64,000 nucleotides of DNA from Conchocele bisecta (GCA_029237695.1 CM055265.1:118683078-118747077); one strand, 5' to 3'. Counted from the first letter of the stretch, positions 41,379 to 52,639 are shown. The notes: generated by a model not told the origin, from the letters alone. Program-made: numbers and translations.

Positions 41379-44300
41379 ATATAACTTGACCTTGGGATAA
41401 GGGGTGTGCGGTGGACCTTGACATTGAGGTCAGTGGTGAAACGTTGGTCGTGGATTTGATATAGCATGATATAGCATATTAAGATGAATGCATGTATGAA
41501 ATATTAATGCGCTCCCTGAAAAGAGAAGGAAAACAAACTTTAACCCAGCGTTAAGTTTATGAACACACTAAGTTGGTGATTTTAAACAGCATGATAGCTA
41601 TTCTCATGAGGAATTCATGTATAAATGTGCTAAGTTTGTGACCTTGGCCTTGGCGAAAGGGGTGGGGGGTGGGTCATGGATTTGCTGTAGCACAATAGAG
41701 TATCATCAGATGAATGCATGTATGAAATATGAAGGAGTTACCTGTAAAGAAACAGAAGTTATAAAAAGACATTTACTCCAACGTTAAGTTTATGATGTTG
41801 ATCTTGGGGAAAGGGGTGGGGTGGGTCATGGATTTGCTGTAGCACAATAGTTTGTTTGTTTGTTTATTGGTGTTTAACGGCCTATCAACAGCTAAGGTCA
41901 TGTAAGGCCGGGCAAACAGGTTCGATCCCGTTTTAATCTGCTGCATTGGGGGGAAAATCCCAAAATCAGAACGGAATATTTACATCGAGATACAACATAT
42001 TCAGCCCTGAAATTAGAATAACCTGACCTGGTGCCAGGTCCATACCGCACCAAAGTCACTTGGCCCCTTCCCCTATTTAAAAGTAATACCGGTAGGATTA
42101 CTGTTATAAGGGGTATAACCAGATTCAACTGTCGCATACAAAATGCCAAAGACGTATGTGAGGGCCAAACCAGGTCTCCAGTCGGGATTCCGGTAAGGAT
42201 GAACCCCGATCGTTAAATTACCCATCGCATGCTCCCACCTGCCACCCACTGTAGCACAATACAGGATCATCAGATGAATGCATGTATGAAATATCAAAGC
42301 GTTCAAAGTGTAAAGAAACAGACGTTACACAACATTTACCCCAATGTAAAATCTATGAACATACCAAGTTTGTGACCTTGACCTTGGGGTAAGGGTTGGG
42401 TGGTGGGTTGTGGATTTGCTACAGCATGATAGAGGGTCATCTGAGGAATGTATGTTTGAAATATCAAGGCGTTCCATCAAAGGAAACAGTTGTTAACAGT
42501 TCCATCAAAGGAAACAGTTGTTAACAGACATTTACCCCAATGTCAAGTTTATGAATGTGCTAAGTTTGTGACCTTGACCTTGGGGTAAGAGATGGCCGCT
42601 GGGTCATGGATTTGCTATATCACATAGAGTATCATCAGATGAATGCATGTATGAAATAACAAGGTATTCCATGAAAGGAAACAGAAGTTATAAGACATTT
42701 ATCCAACGTTAAGTTTATGAATGTGCCAAGTTTGTGACCTTGACCTTGGGGTAAGGGCTAGGTCGTGGGTCATGGATTTGCTACAGCATGATAGAGGGTC
42801 ATCTGAGGAATGCATGCATGAAATAACAAGGTGTTCCATGAATGGAAACAGAAGTTATAAGACATTTACCCAACGTTAAGTTTATGAATGTGCCAAGTTT
42901 GTGACCTTGACCTTGGGGTAAGGGCTCGGTGGTGGGTCATGGATTTGCTACAGCATGATAGAGGGTTATCTGAGGAATGCATGTATGAAATAACAAGGTG
43001 TTCCATGAAAGGAAACAAAAGTTATAAGACATTTACCCAACATTAAGTTTATGAATGTGCCAAGTTTGTGACCTTGACCTTGGGATAAGGGCTGGGTGGT
43101 GGGTCATGGATTTGCTACAGCATGATAGAGGGTCATCTGAGGAATGCATGTATGAAATAACAAGGTGTTCCATGAAAGGAAACAGAAGTTATAAGACATT
43201 TACCCAACGTTAAGTTTATGAATGTGCCAAGTTTGTGACCTTGACCTTGGGGTAAGGGCTGGGTAGTGGGTCATGGATTTGCTACAGCATGATAGAGGGT
43301 CATCTGAGGAATGCATGTATGAAATAACAAGGTGTTCCATGAAAGGAAACAGAAGTTATAAGACATTTACCCAACGTTAAGTTTATGAATGTGCCAAGTT
43401 TGTGACCTTGACCTTGCCTTGGGGTAAGGGCTCGGTGGTGGGTCATGGATTTGCTACAGCATGATAGAGGGTTATCTGAGGAATGCATGTATGAAATAAC
43501 AAGGTGTTCCATGAAAGGAAACAAAAGTTATAAGACATTTACCCAACATTAAGTTTATGAATGTGCCAAGTTTGTGACCTTGACCTTGGGATAAGGGCTG
43601 GGTGGTGGGTCATGGATTTGCTACAGCATGATAGAGGGTCATCTGAGGAATGCATGTATGAAATAACAAGGTGTTCCATGAAAGGAAACAGAAGTTATAA
43701 GACATTTACCCAACGTTAAGTTTATGAATGTGCCAAGTTTGTGACCTTGACCTTGGGGTAAGGGCTGGGTAGTGGGTCATGGATTTGCTACAGCATGATA
43801 GAGGGTCATCTGAGGAATGCATGTATGAAATAACAAGGTGTTCCATGAAAGGAAACAGAAGTTATAAGACATTTACCCAACGTTAAGTTTATGAATGTGC
43901 CAAGTTTGTGACCTTGACCTTGGGGTAAGGGCTCGGTGGTGGGTCATGGATTTGCTACAGCATGATAGAGGGTTATCTGAGGAATGCATGTATGAAATAA
44001 CAAGGTGTTCCATGAAAGGAAACAAAAGTTATAAGACATTTACCCAACATTAAGTTTATGAATGTGCCAAGTTTGTGACCTTGACCTTGGGATAAGGGCT
44101 GGGTGGTGGGTCATGGATTTGCTACAGCATGATAGAGGGTCATCTGAGGAATGCATGTATGAAATAACAAGGTGTTCCATGAAAGGAAACAGAAGTTATA
44201 AGACATTTACCCAACGTTAAGTTTATGAATGTGCCAAGTTTGTGACCTTGACCTTGGGGTAAGGGCTGGGTAGTGGGTCATGGATTTGCTACAGCATGAT

Positions 44301-44396
44301 AGAGGGTCATCTGAGGAATGCATGTATGAAATAACAAGGTGTTCCATGAAAGGAAACAGAAGTTATAAGACATTTACCCAACGTTAAGTTTGTGGA
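41379..44396. repeat. Satellite array, 167-bp monomers, with 501-bp higher-order units
   Basis: About 15 monomers, each with GACCTTGACCTTGGGGTAAG, TCATGGATTTGCTACAGCAT, GAGGAATGCATG, GGTGTTCCATGAAAGG and TTAAGTTTATGAATGTGCC. The first six or so are diverged. From 42921 three types recur in order: A (CTCGGTGGTG, GGGTTATC, ACAAAAG, AACATTAAG), B (GGGATAAGG, GGGTGGTGG) and C (GGGTAGTGG). AGGGCT starts: A 42921, 43427, 43928; B 43088, 43594, 44095; C 43255, 43761, 44262. The period is 501 bp, 506 in one round because of a 5-bp GCCTT insertion. The SINE at 41850 interrupts it. Confidence 0.93.
41850..42248 (-). mobile_element. SINE-like retroposon inside the satellite, 13-bp target duplication
   Basis: A 399-bp copy flanked by CTGTAGCACAATA at 41837-41849 and 42249-42261, a sequence native to the monomer. 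It has the (CAAA)n tail on the left and is close to the copy at 2335. Excising it restores a normal monomer. Confidence 0.9.
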
Positions 44397-44475
44397 CGAC
44401 GCCGACGCTGACGCCGACGACGACGCCGGGGGTATGCCATAAGCTCTTCTGCACTTCGTGCAGGCGAGCTAAAAA
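44394..44475 (+). mobile_element. Helitron-like 3' end closing the satellite array
   Basis: After the last monomer come (GACGCC)n, GGGGGTATGCCATAAGCTC, the hairpin CTGCAC-TTC-GTGCAG (44449-44463), five nucleotides and CTAA (44469-44472). Hairpin plus CTRR is the Helitron 3' terminus, so the satellite may be the tandem core of a non-autonomous Helentron-type element. The 5' end was not located. Confidence 0.65.
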
Positions 44476-44739
44476 TGAAAATTTCGAATTGCAAAAAAAG
44501 CATGCAAAGAAACAGGAATGAATAACTAACTGTACGGATGAACAGGCTGATCTGGGAAAAAACCCAGTCACAAACATCTATGTTGTATATATAAAATTAG
44601 TTGGCAGACAAAGTGACTAAATAAAGAAATAAACTGAGAGAGAGATAAATAAATAAATAGGCTGTATATATAAATAACAAGACTATAGCTAAAGAAGACA
44701 GAGATTATTATGCACCAATCAATTGTAATACACCTCGTT

Positions 44740-44915
44740 TCCTCAATTTAACAATTTGTTCCCTCGAATTAACAATTCATTCCCACGATATAACAATTCG
44801 TTCCCTCGAATTAACAATTCATTCCCACGAAATGACAATTTGTTCCCTCAATTTAACAATTTGTTCCCTCGAATTAACACAATTCGTTCACACAAATTAA
44901 CAATTCGTTCCCATT
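44740..44915 (+). repeat. Minisatellite of family I without its ends
   Basis: About eight ~21-bp units of TTCGTTCCCACGAAATAACA type with CTCGAATTAACAATT variants, all in one orientation. Confidence 0.85.
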
Positions 44916-44991
44916 GTTTTTACAAGGTGGACATAACCCTCTTCTCAGTATTACAGTGGATTGGTGAATTACAAATACATATACATGTACA

Positions 44992-45445
44992 GTCGAGCAC
45001 CAGTATCTCGAAGTCGAAGGTCAAATATTTTTGCGAGAAATATGAAATCATGTTACATGTACCCATTGCACCACGAGTAAACAATCACCAATTTAGATAG
45101 ATTGGCAAACACCCAAATATATCCAGGTGGACCAATTAAACAACCTGAGGTAGGTGTGAATTTAATTTATTTTGTTTGATCATATGTTTTTTAAACCAAA
45201 TCGATCTTGGCAGCCAGGCGTTTAGGCGATTTATCCAAGCGTTTATGTGATGGAGATAGCGAAGAGATTTTTAAGGTATTTTTACATGGAGGGGACAGAA
45301 TGAACAGTAGAGATAGAGAACATATACGAGATAGGGCATGGACGAGAAAGCCGAAGAAATTTATATTAAACAAATAAGGATATAATTTGGGACTTTAGTG
45401 AATCATCGAGATCGGGGATATCAACGAGATACTGATATTCGACTG
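44992..45445. mobile_element. Pogo-like TIR element
   Basis: The ends CAGTCGAGCACCAGTATCTC + GAAG and the complement of CAGTCGAATATCAGTATCTC + GTTGATATC. Inside, AGCGTTTAGG..GCGATTTATCCAAGCG repeats weakly. No transposase frame. Confidence 0.6.
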
Positions 45446-45481
45446 AAAAAGATCAGTGAAACAATGATTAATTAATAAATA

Positions 45482-46231
45482 TTAACTCTTTGCATGCTAG
45501 CGGTGAAAATAACATCCAACAATTAAAAGTACATGCCCACGCAGTAGGCACAAACTGTTCTTTATAGGAATTAAATATTTGTATAATTGTGTCACTATTC
45601 CACCAGTTCTAAAAATTACAAGTGCCCGCTATACAGATATAATCATTTAGTAATATTTATTTTATGATAGTGATACGCGGTGGTATCAGGCTATTTTCAT
45701 ATGCAAATGAGGCATGATATTTTTTATTTATTTATACTAATTAAATGCGTGACCTGAAAAAATAATATTTTCGACAGATTATAAAGTATGATCATTGCAC
45801 ATCAAAAAATAAATACAGAGAATAAATAGGAATGTCCGTTAACAGTTTAAGGAAACATGGTTATCTCCCCTGATATCAGTGTGTAAATTTACGACTAATA
45901 TAAAATGTATAATAATGCCAATCAATACGTGTAATAATGGTGAATTAATGTTTATTTTGCCAGGAAATGTGTCGGATGATGTCTCTGATGTAAGTAACAT
46001 TTTGTGCCTACAGAGTGGGCATGTACCTTTAATGAGTAATTGTTTCTTATTTCTCTCCGTGAATACGTCTTGTAATTTCATTAGATTTGAGTCCATTGGA
46101 CTCAATTCTAATGAAATTCCAAGACATATTCACGATATGCATAGGGAGAAATAAATGAAAATACAGTGAATTGTCGTCTGCTATTTTTTAACTATTTATA
46201 GTCCACAATTTTCCCAGCATGCAAAGAGTTA
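45482..46231. repeat. Foldback family F (CTCTTTGCATGC ends) split by a TTAA MITE
   Basis: TTAACTCTTTGCATGCTAGC and CCCAGCATGCAAAGAGTTAA are perfect inverted ends. The H element at 45527-46028 is inserted in its left arm. The right half holds a palindrome on CATTAGATTTGAGTCC / GGACTCAATTCTAATG (46056-46120). Confidence 0.85.
45527..46028. mobile_element. TTAA-flanked MITE, family H (502 bp), nested
   Basis: TTAA at 45523-45526 and 46029-46032. Ends AAGTACATGCCCACGCAGTAG and CTACAGAGTGGGCATGTACCT. The host foldback is intact on both sides once this is removed. Confidence 0.85.
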
Positions 46232-46838
46232 ATAACATAATGTAATTAGTGAAACATTTATATTAACAATAACAAATTCCATGAAATCATAGTCAAGTTT
46301 GTACTGAATAAAGTTAAATTTCCATAAAGTTCACTAGATTAACAGAATCAGTAAATAACAAAATATTCTCACGCCCTAGGGCATTAATATTGAGGTTTTC
46401 ACAGGTATATTTTCGGTTGTATCTCACTTTCCCAACATTTTGATTTTTGGTCTGTCAAGTTACTCAAGTAATTGCCCACGCACTTTCCCAACATTTGACT
46501 TTCACACCTTCGACTTACCTGTATGTTGGGTATGCTGCTCGGCTTAAAGTTGCGTTACCCACATATTTAATTATAAATTAACAATTTTAACACGTGTCCA
46601 GTATCGGAAAAGGTCAAATAAATCATACTAATTGGCAGAGTGATGATTGATTACGTGATTCATTAATAGCGTAAATTACCATTAAGATTAAACACAGGTG
46701 TGTGATGACAATGATAATAATATGACAATGACATTAATAATAACATAATTATATACATTTATTTAACATATCAATTAAAGTTACATATTAATGTTTATCA
46801 GAACATCACATATGAATAAACAAATAATAATAATAAAG
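46232..46838. other. AT-rich intronic DNA, nothing recognised
   Basis: No exon or repeat family was recognised. Two CTTTCCCAACATTTGA(C/T)TTT words lie near 46427 and 46481. Confidence 0.45.
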
Positions 46839-46841
46839 ACA

Positions 46842-47085
46842 CCCCATGTGATTTTGAACCTTCAGACATATGCGTAATTTCATTAAATACGATTAGAAAA
46901 TTTACAATATTTTTCATTTAATAATGTCAAAAGTTGACAGAATTTTCAGAGTACATGCATGTACTCTGCAAAAGTTAGTTAACTTTTGATGCCATTTACG
47001 GAAAATATTGTAAATTTTGTAAACGTATTTAATGAAATTACGCAGATGTCCGAAGGTACAAAATCACATAGGGTGTCTCATTTAT
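46842..47085. repeat. Foldback family D
   Basis: GACACCCCATGTGATTTTGA and TACAAAATCACATAGGGTGTC are inverted ends. The centre has GTCAAAAGTTGACAGAATTT, TCAGAGTACATGCATGTACTCT and AGTTAACTTTTGATGCC. Confidence 0.8.
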
Positions 47086-47164
47086 CCAACAACAAATTTT
47101 GTTAGTAACCTGAGACACAATGAAAATGTGTGCCCCCCAATAAAAATACAGAGACAGAAGTTAT

Positions 47165-47370
47165 ATGGAGGCCGGATTGGGGGATTGGAGAAATGGGGCT
47201 TATGTGTTGTGCGACCAGTGTAGATCCAGATCAGCCTGTGCATCCGCACAGTCTGATCAGGATCTGCACTGTTCGCCATTCCATCAGTGAAACACCCGTC
47301 GTGCTTCTAACAAGCAATACATAGATAGATCATGGTAAGGCTACCGGAAAGTGATATTTGATCGGGAGTT
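47165..47370. repeat. Foldback family B, right end cut by K
   Basis: GGATTGGAGAAATGGGGCTT..CTGATCAGGATCTGCACTG..GATATTTGATCGGGAGTT stops where family K starts at 47371. Confidence 0.75.
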
Positions 47371-47699
47371 TATAGGAATGAATGGCCTTTTTGTGGAATT
47401 TATCGGGGTATAAACTTGGAAAAGTCGCGGGAATACTGGACGAAGGCCGGAAGGCCTCGTCCAGTATTCCAGCGACTTTTCCAAGTTTATATCCCCGATA
47501 AATTCCACAAAAAGGCCATTTATTCCTTATAATTCCAGCATTTGAAATAAATTCATCAAGAAAATATGTTTATTTTCCATTTTCTTAAGAATTATTTTAA
47601 CTGCGCCTGACGGTTACGGAAAGTAGTTCGGCATGGGAGTTTACTGGGATATAAATTTTGGACAGAGACTTGCTATGGACCAATCAAATGTTAGGGAAC
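47371..47699. repeat. Foldback family K, end truncated
   Basis: Hairpin arms GGAATGAATGGCCTTTTTG..AATACTGGACGAAGGCC and complement are intact; the GCACAAAAATATTTACACAA end is missing after AATGTTAGGGAACA. Confidence 0.8.
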
Positions 47700-48179
47700 A
47701 TATTAGGCCAGAGAAAATTAATTTTCAGATTCTGTACCTGACTCACCCTTAAAATTGTCAGATTTTTAAAAAAGAAGTTGGTATATCTTTTATAAAAATT
47801 ATAAAAATTATTGTTCTTGGAAACACCATTTTAAACAATTTTCAATAAAAAAAAAAGTAATTAGACCATTTTTAACTAAATTTGGATGTGACTCCAATGA
47901 TTAATTTTCACTGGCCGTATGGCTGAAAACCGCTACCAAGTAAATAAAGAGTACATGTGTTAGAGAACTAGTTAACGCAGCTAACCAACCAAATATGCAG
48001 ATTTTCAGTTTTCATCCAAAAAGTTGTCTATGGATATCTGTTGATATTTTCCAAGACAAAATCAAATTTCCCTAATGTATAACTACTTTTGTGGGGAAAT
48101 GCGGAAACCAGCAAAACTGTTTGTAAAACACGGATATGCCACTGATCATAAGGAAAATAAGAAAACTATTATAATGTTT

Positions 48180-48467
48180 TTCACATAAAAAAAATGTTTT
48201 GCCGACCTTGTGAAGGCCAACAGTCAAGGTCACATTACCGGTAATCGGGGCAATAGTGTATCGCATGTGTTCATCAGTATGACATATCCAAATATTAAAT
48301 TATTGGCATGATGAAGAAACTATTACAAGATTCAGTGTTTCAAGTTTTCAGCGACCTTGTCAAAAAGGTCAAGGTCATAGTAATGCAGGCACAAGTGTGT
48401 CATATATGGCCACGTGTATCAATTGTCCAAATGTTAAAGTTACAGTAGGATGGAGAAACTCTTACAA
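48180..48467. repeat. Diverged tandem units with AAGGTCA cores
   Basis: Two ~165-bp units: GCCGACCTTGTGAAGG..AGTCAAGGTCACATT, TCATATGTG-type, and GCGACCTTGTCAAAAAGG..TCAAGGTCATAGT, GCCACGTGTATCAATTGTCC. They resemble family P at 51490. Confidence 0.5.
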
Positions 48468-49044
48468 ACTATAGTCTGTTTCACGAAAGCTGCCCAAATT
48501 TTACGGCCATATAAACAATTAAAAAACCATATTTTTTTGGATAATAATAAATTAAAGCAGAATTTAAGAATGAGCCTTCTTTTTATTTCGTGAAATTTGG
48601 TCAAATATTGATTTTATTGCGAAAACAAAATTTCCCCATGTTAAATCCCCATAGACATCTTCACGGAGTGAAGATGTCTATGGGGATTTAACATGGGGAA
48701 ATTTTTTAGAATTTCAGAAATACTGGACCGATTTTTAAAATTTAACCTTTGTTTTCTTAGTTAGATCATTTCCAAGCTATCTAGCTAGGTTTCGGAGTCA
48801 ATTTTCAAAAAAAAAAGTTTTTTGACTCCTCCCACAAGTCCTCTACCTCTTTTCCCCCCATGTTAAATTCCCATAGAGAAATCAATTTTTCGTAATAAAA
48901 CCAATATTTGACCAAATTTCACGAAGTAAAAAGAAAGCTCATTCTTAAATTTTGCTTTAATTTAATATTATCGAAAAAAATATGGTTTTTGCATTGTTTA
49001 TATAGCCGTAAAATTTGGGCAGGTTTCGTGAAACAGACTATAGT
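48468..49044. repeat. Foldback element, family O (577 bp)
   Basis: ACTATAGTCTGTTTCACGAA and TTTCGTGAAACAGACTATAGT are perfect ends. The arms stay paired for about 170 bp (TTTACGGCCATATAAACAAT, GGTCAAATATTG). The centre is a palindrome at 48628-48704 on CCCCATGTTAAATCCCCATA + GACATCTTCAC. A second copy at 60903-61640 is split by family Q. Confidence 0.85.
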
Positions 49045-49169
49045 CAACGCAAATGACCATGATGGACATACAGACTAAAATCCAAGAGCACAGCAATAAA
49101 TATGCATTGCAGAGGGGGCAAAAAATCACTCAATAGTCAACATTTTCATTTGCAGTTTTGGTTGATCAG

Positions 49170-49472
49170 TAGCCGATTTCATCAACATTGCAAAGCATAC
49201 TTTTCTAGCAAAGTAAACTTTGAGGGAGCAATCATTTATTTTTCCCAAAATGAATTAGTTCATATAGAACTAACGACTGCATGTATTTGATGATTAAAAG
49301 TATGCAGAATTATTATACTGAATGTATTACATTATCACAGCAAAAACGGCTGTGATAATGTAATAAATTCAGTATAATACAAATTAATAAATTTATCATT
49401 AAATTAAAAATGTCTCCCTCAAAGTATACTTTGCTAGAAAAGTATACTTTGCAATTTTGATGAAATTGGCTA
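49170..49472. repeat. Foldback MITE, family A
   Basis: TAGCCGATTTCATCAACATT to GATGAAATTGGCTA, with the TTACATTATCACAGC / GCTGTGATAATGTAA core intact. Confidence 0.88.
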
Positions 49473-49914
49473 CAGGTGCAGTGCAGCATGTGAGAAGCAT
49501 TGCGTAGTTTGTCATACCAAGTACGGGCAACACTTGGCCCAACGGCGATGGCTCTTTATAACAGTAATAGTCGGGCACTGCAAATGGCATACATCGGTGG
49601 TTCATTGGTTGGTTGATTAAACAATTGATTGATTGATTAGTGCATTGGTTGACGTCAATGGTTGTTTAACAGTGTCTTATACTTAGATGTTATTACCTGG
49701 CTAGTTTGATATCCAAAACCTGCTCAGTTAGAACTGGTCCCGATTTGGGATTGTACCGTTTTGATCTGCAAAGCAGCTGCATGAGATTTCGAAATTGAAA
49801 AACAAATAGAAATTGTCTTCAAAATGGGACGAAATACCTTGCAAATGGTGTTTATCATGTCGCAGTGCCTATGTGCTGTGAAAATTGCATTCAGTTCCAC
49901 TTTCCAGTGGCCTA

Positions 49915-50167
49915 TTTTGAGGGAGTAATCATTTATTTTTCTGAAATGCATTATTTCATATAGAACTAACAAATGCATATATTTCATGATTAAAAGTATA
50001 CAGAATTATTACACTGAATGTATTACATTATCACAGCCAAATTGGCTGTGATAATGTAATAAATTCAGTATAATAAAAATTAATAAATTTATCATAAAAT
50101 TAAAAATTTCTCCCTCAAAGTATACTTTGCTACTAAAGTATACTTTGCAATGTTGATGAAATGGGCT
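49915..50167. repeat. Foldback MITE, family A, left terminus lost
   Basis: It starts at TTTTGAGGGAGTAATC, so the outer 50 bp are missing, and ends GTTGATGAAATGGGCTAC. Core intact. Confidence 0.82.
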
Positions 50168-50451
50168 ACTGATGTGTGCACTTTTTAACCCATCCCGTGC
50201 GTCATTCAGTCATGACTGATGTCATACTTTTGATTATGTCAATAAGTCTCTGCTACATTATTTAAATTAAAAATGGCGCTTCCCAGTATTTTCAGTCCGA
50301 CATGTAGGGAAATAAACAAATACTAGAAGGCCGCTAACTTTTGACAATGATTACAAACAATTGTGACAGTGCTTATACAAATGCTTTCCTTCACACAGAA
50401 CGCGGTGCAAGGAAACCAGGTTACCAAGGAAAAAACCAATATCAGGAGCCC

Positions 50452-50568
50452 GTTTCACTAAACTTATAAATTTGTATGACTAAAATGTTTGTAAGTGCAA
50501 ATTTAGGATAGTCTGGAAATTTCAATTGATGGATTTACGTTTATTGATGAGCATAGGTTGCATAACTG
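50452..50568. repeat. Foldback family C, half copy
   Basis: GAGCCCGTTTCACTAAAC then, out of normal order, GCAAATTTAGGATAGTCTGG + AAATTTCAATTGATGGATTT. The internal hairpin has collapsed, keeping parts of both arms. Confidence 0.7.
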
Positions 50569-50806
50569 TAGCCGATTTCACCAAAATTGCTAAGCATACT
50601 TATCTTCTAGCAAAGTGTACTTCGAGAGAGTAATCATTTATTTTTTCCCGAAATGGATTATTTTATACACAGCTAACGACTGCATATATTTGATGATTAA
50701 AAGTATGCAGAAAAAAATTATTTATTTTGGCTGTGATAATGTAATAAATAAAGTACAATTAAAATAAATAAATTGAAAATCTCTCCCTCAAAGTATACTT
50801 AGCTAC
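50569..50806. repeat. Foldback MITE, family A, right terminus lost
   Basis: TAGCCGATTTCACCAAAATT to CTCCCTCAAAGTATACTTAG. It directly abuts the C fragment on its left. Confidence 0.78.
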
Positions 50807-50840
50807 TGACCATGTCACATATGGCACCAGTTGAGGATTT

Positions 50841-50905
50841 AACCAGTATGTACTGTGGAGAAACATGCTCGTAACGAGCATGTTTCTCCACAGTACATAC
50901 TGGTT
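50841..50905. repeat. Perfect 65-bp palindrome
   Basis: 32-bp arms, AACCAGTATGTACTGTGGAG + AAACATGCTCGT, around a single A (50873), with no mismatch. Confidence 0.95.
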
Positions 50906-51269
50906 ACCACCCGCGTTAACCGAATACCGGATTATGTGTATTTATTGAGTATTTAATGGTGCACAAAACCAAAATTTGCATCAGCCACAAATGCAGCAAT
51001 TTCTTCATTGAGGTAGTAATTTGCATTTGTTATATATTCAAGAGGGAGTAAAAAAAGAAGAAGAAAATTAGCTTATTTTAGATGAATAAAAAACACAAAT
51101 AAAATATACCCCTTGGCCTTATCCAGCCCAGTGATATCCAGGATTAAAAAGCGGCATGGTAGGGCATACAAAAATGGACACATTTAGCACATGATACAAT
51201 TTTTAACATTACTCCATTTGACTGAAGAATAATAGTGCCTATAATAGTGTCTGATCAAAATGTAATGAT

Positions 51270-51355
51270 GCACACGTATGGACGTACACATGGACGGAGG
51301 AACGTACGCCAATGTGCTGACTATATCACGCTGTCTGCAACCGAGCGCAATAAAA
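51270..51355 (+). repeat. 3' end of a family N element, decayed
   Basis: GGACGTACACATGGACGG, ACGTACGCCAATGTGCTGAC + TATATCACGCTG and TCTGCAACCGAGCGC correspond to the N terminus. Confidence 0.55.
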
Positions 51356-51489
51356 ACGAAATTTTAACAAAAAGTAAAAACAAGAAATGTGGCCTGTCGG
51401 CACACGAATGCGCCTGGTGGCAGATTGGAGAAACTGTGGCAAAGTTAATTAACCAAAGTGATAAGTATTCACAAGCACATTTATGAAGG

Positions 51490-52245
51490 TCAAAAGGTCA
51501 TGGTCATATTAAGGGCAGTGTTGATGTGTGGCATTTAAAGTAATCCATCAAGGGATATATAAGTTATGACAGAAATGAGAAGCTCTGTCGAAAAGTTCAA
51601 AGTTGTCAAGGTTAAAAGGTCGAGGTCATATTAAGGGCAGCATGGATGTGTGGCATTTGTCCACAAGTATGTGTGTTGAAATATTTAAGTAATCCTTCAA
51701 GGAATATAGAAGTTATAACAGAATTGAGAAACTCTGGCAAACTGCTTAATGTGGGAAAAAGTTCAAAGGTGTCAAGGTCAAAAGGTCAAGGTCATATTAA
51801 GGGCAGCATTGATGTGTGGCAATTGTCCACAGGTATACTGTGTTGAAATATTTAAGCAATCCTTCAAGTGATATAGAAGTTATAATATCATTTCGAAACT
51901 CGGTCAAACTTTTTAATGTTGGAAAAAATTCAAAGTTGTCGAGGTCAAAAGGTCAAGGTCATATTAAGGCCAGCATGGATGTGTGGCATTTATCCACAGG
52001 TATATTGTGTTGAAATATTTAAGTAATCCTTCAAGGGATATAGAAGTTATAACAGAATTTCAAAACTCCGGCAAACGTTTTAATATGTGAAAAAATTCAA
52101 AGTTGTCGAGGTCAAATTAAGGCCAGCATGGATGTGTGGCATTTGTCCACAGGTATACTGTGTTGAAATATTTAACTAATCCTTCAAGTGATATAGAAAT
52201 TATAACAGAATTTCGAAACTTCTTTATGTGCTGGACACACAGATG
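51490..52245 (+). repeat. ~167-bp tandem array, family P, with AAGGTCA cores
   Basis: Five units with GTCAAAAGGTCAAGGTCATA + TTAAGGGCAGCAT, GGATGTGTGGCATTTGTCCA + CAGGTATACTGTGTTGAAAT, TAATCCTTCAAG and GATATAGAAGTTATAACAG. It ends in a GGACGG tract and, at about 52427-52495, a CACACAGTCCAAATACTATA..GACCGGGGGCATAAAAATA terminus. A single unit with the same end is at 61645-61880. Open frames of ~65 codons recur once per unit and are not genes. Confidence 0.85.
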
Positions 52246-52263
52246 GACGGACGGACGTTCCTA

Positions 52264-52415
52264 CAAATGGATACTTATGTGGCTAACCCTAAGCTTTTCC
52301 TTTGTTCAACCCTATTGTTCTGTAGCCACATAAACCCATTTTTAGCCACATAAAATCACGGAACAATAGAATATTACGTAACCTATTGTGCTCGTAGCCA
52401 CATATGTATCCATTT
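52264..52415. repeat. Foldback element inserted in the P terminus
   Basis: CAAATGGATACTTATGTGGC + TA and TAGCCACATATGTATCCATT + TG are inverted; TATTGTTC / GAACAATA adds pairing. It separates the GGACGG tract from the P 3' end. Confidence 0.75.
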
Positions 52416-52639
52416 GTAAACTCGAACAGACACACAGTCCAAATACTATATGTCTCCGACTCTACCGAGACCGGGGGCATAAAAATATACAAAGTTTTTT
52501 TACAATTTTTATTTGGCAGCATGGTGCTACCAAATTCGGGTATGGCACCACCAAAATCGGGGCATGGTGTGGCGCCATGCTAAAATAGGCTGGGCAGACA
52601 CTAAGATATGAAGCTTATTTGGATTACTGAATAACCTAC

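Noticed and set aside
51646..52333. Serial open frames of about 65 codons with similar proteins (LKYLSNPS.., GQGHIK..)
   Set aside because: They recur once per ~167-bp unit of tandem family P and end at a repeated stop. They are by-products of repeat periodicity.
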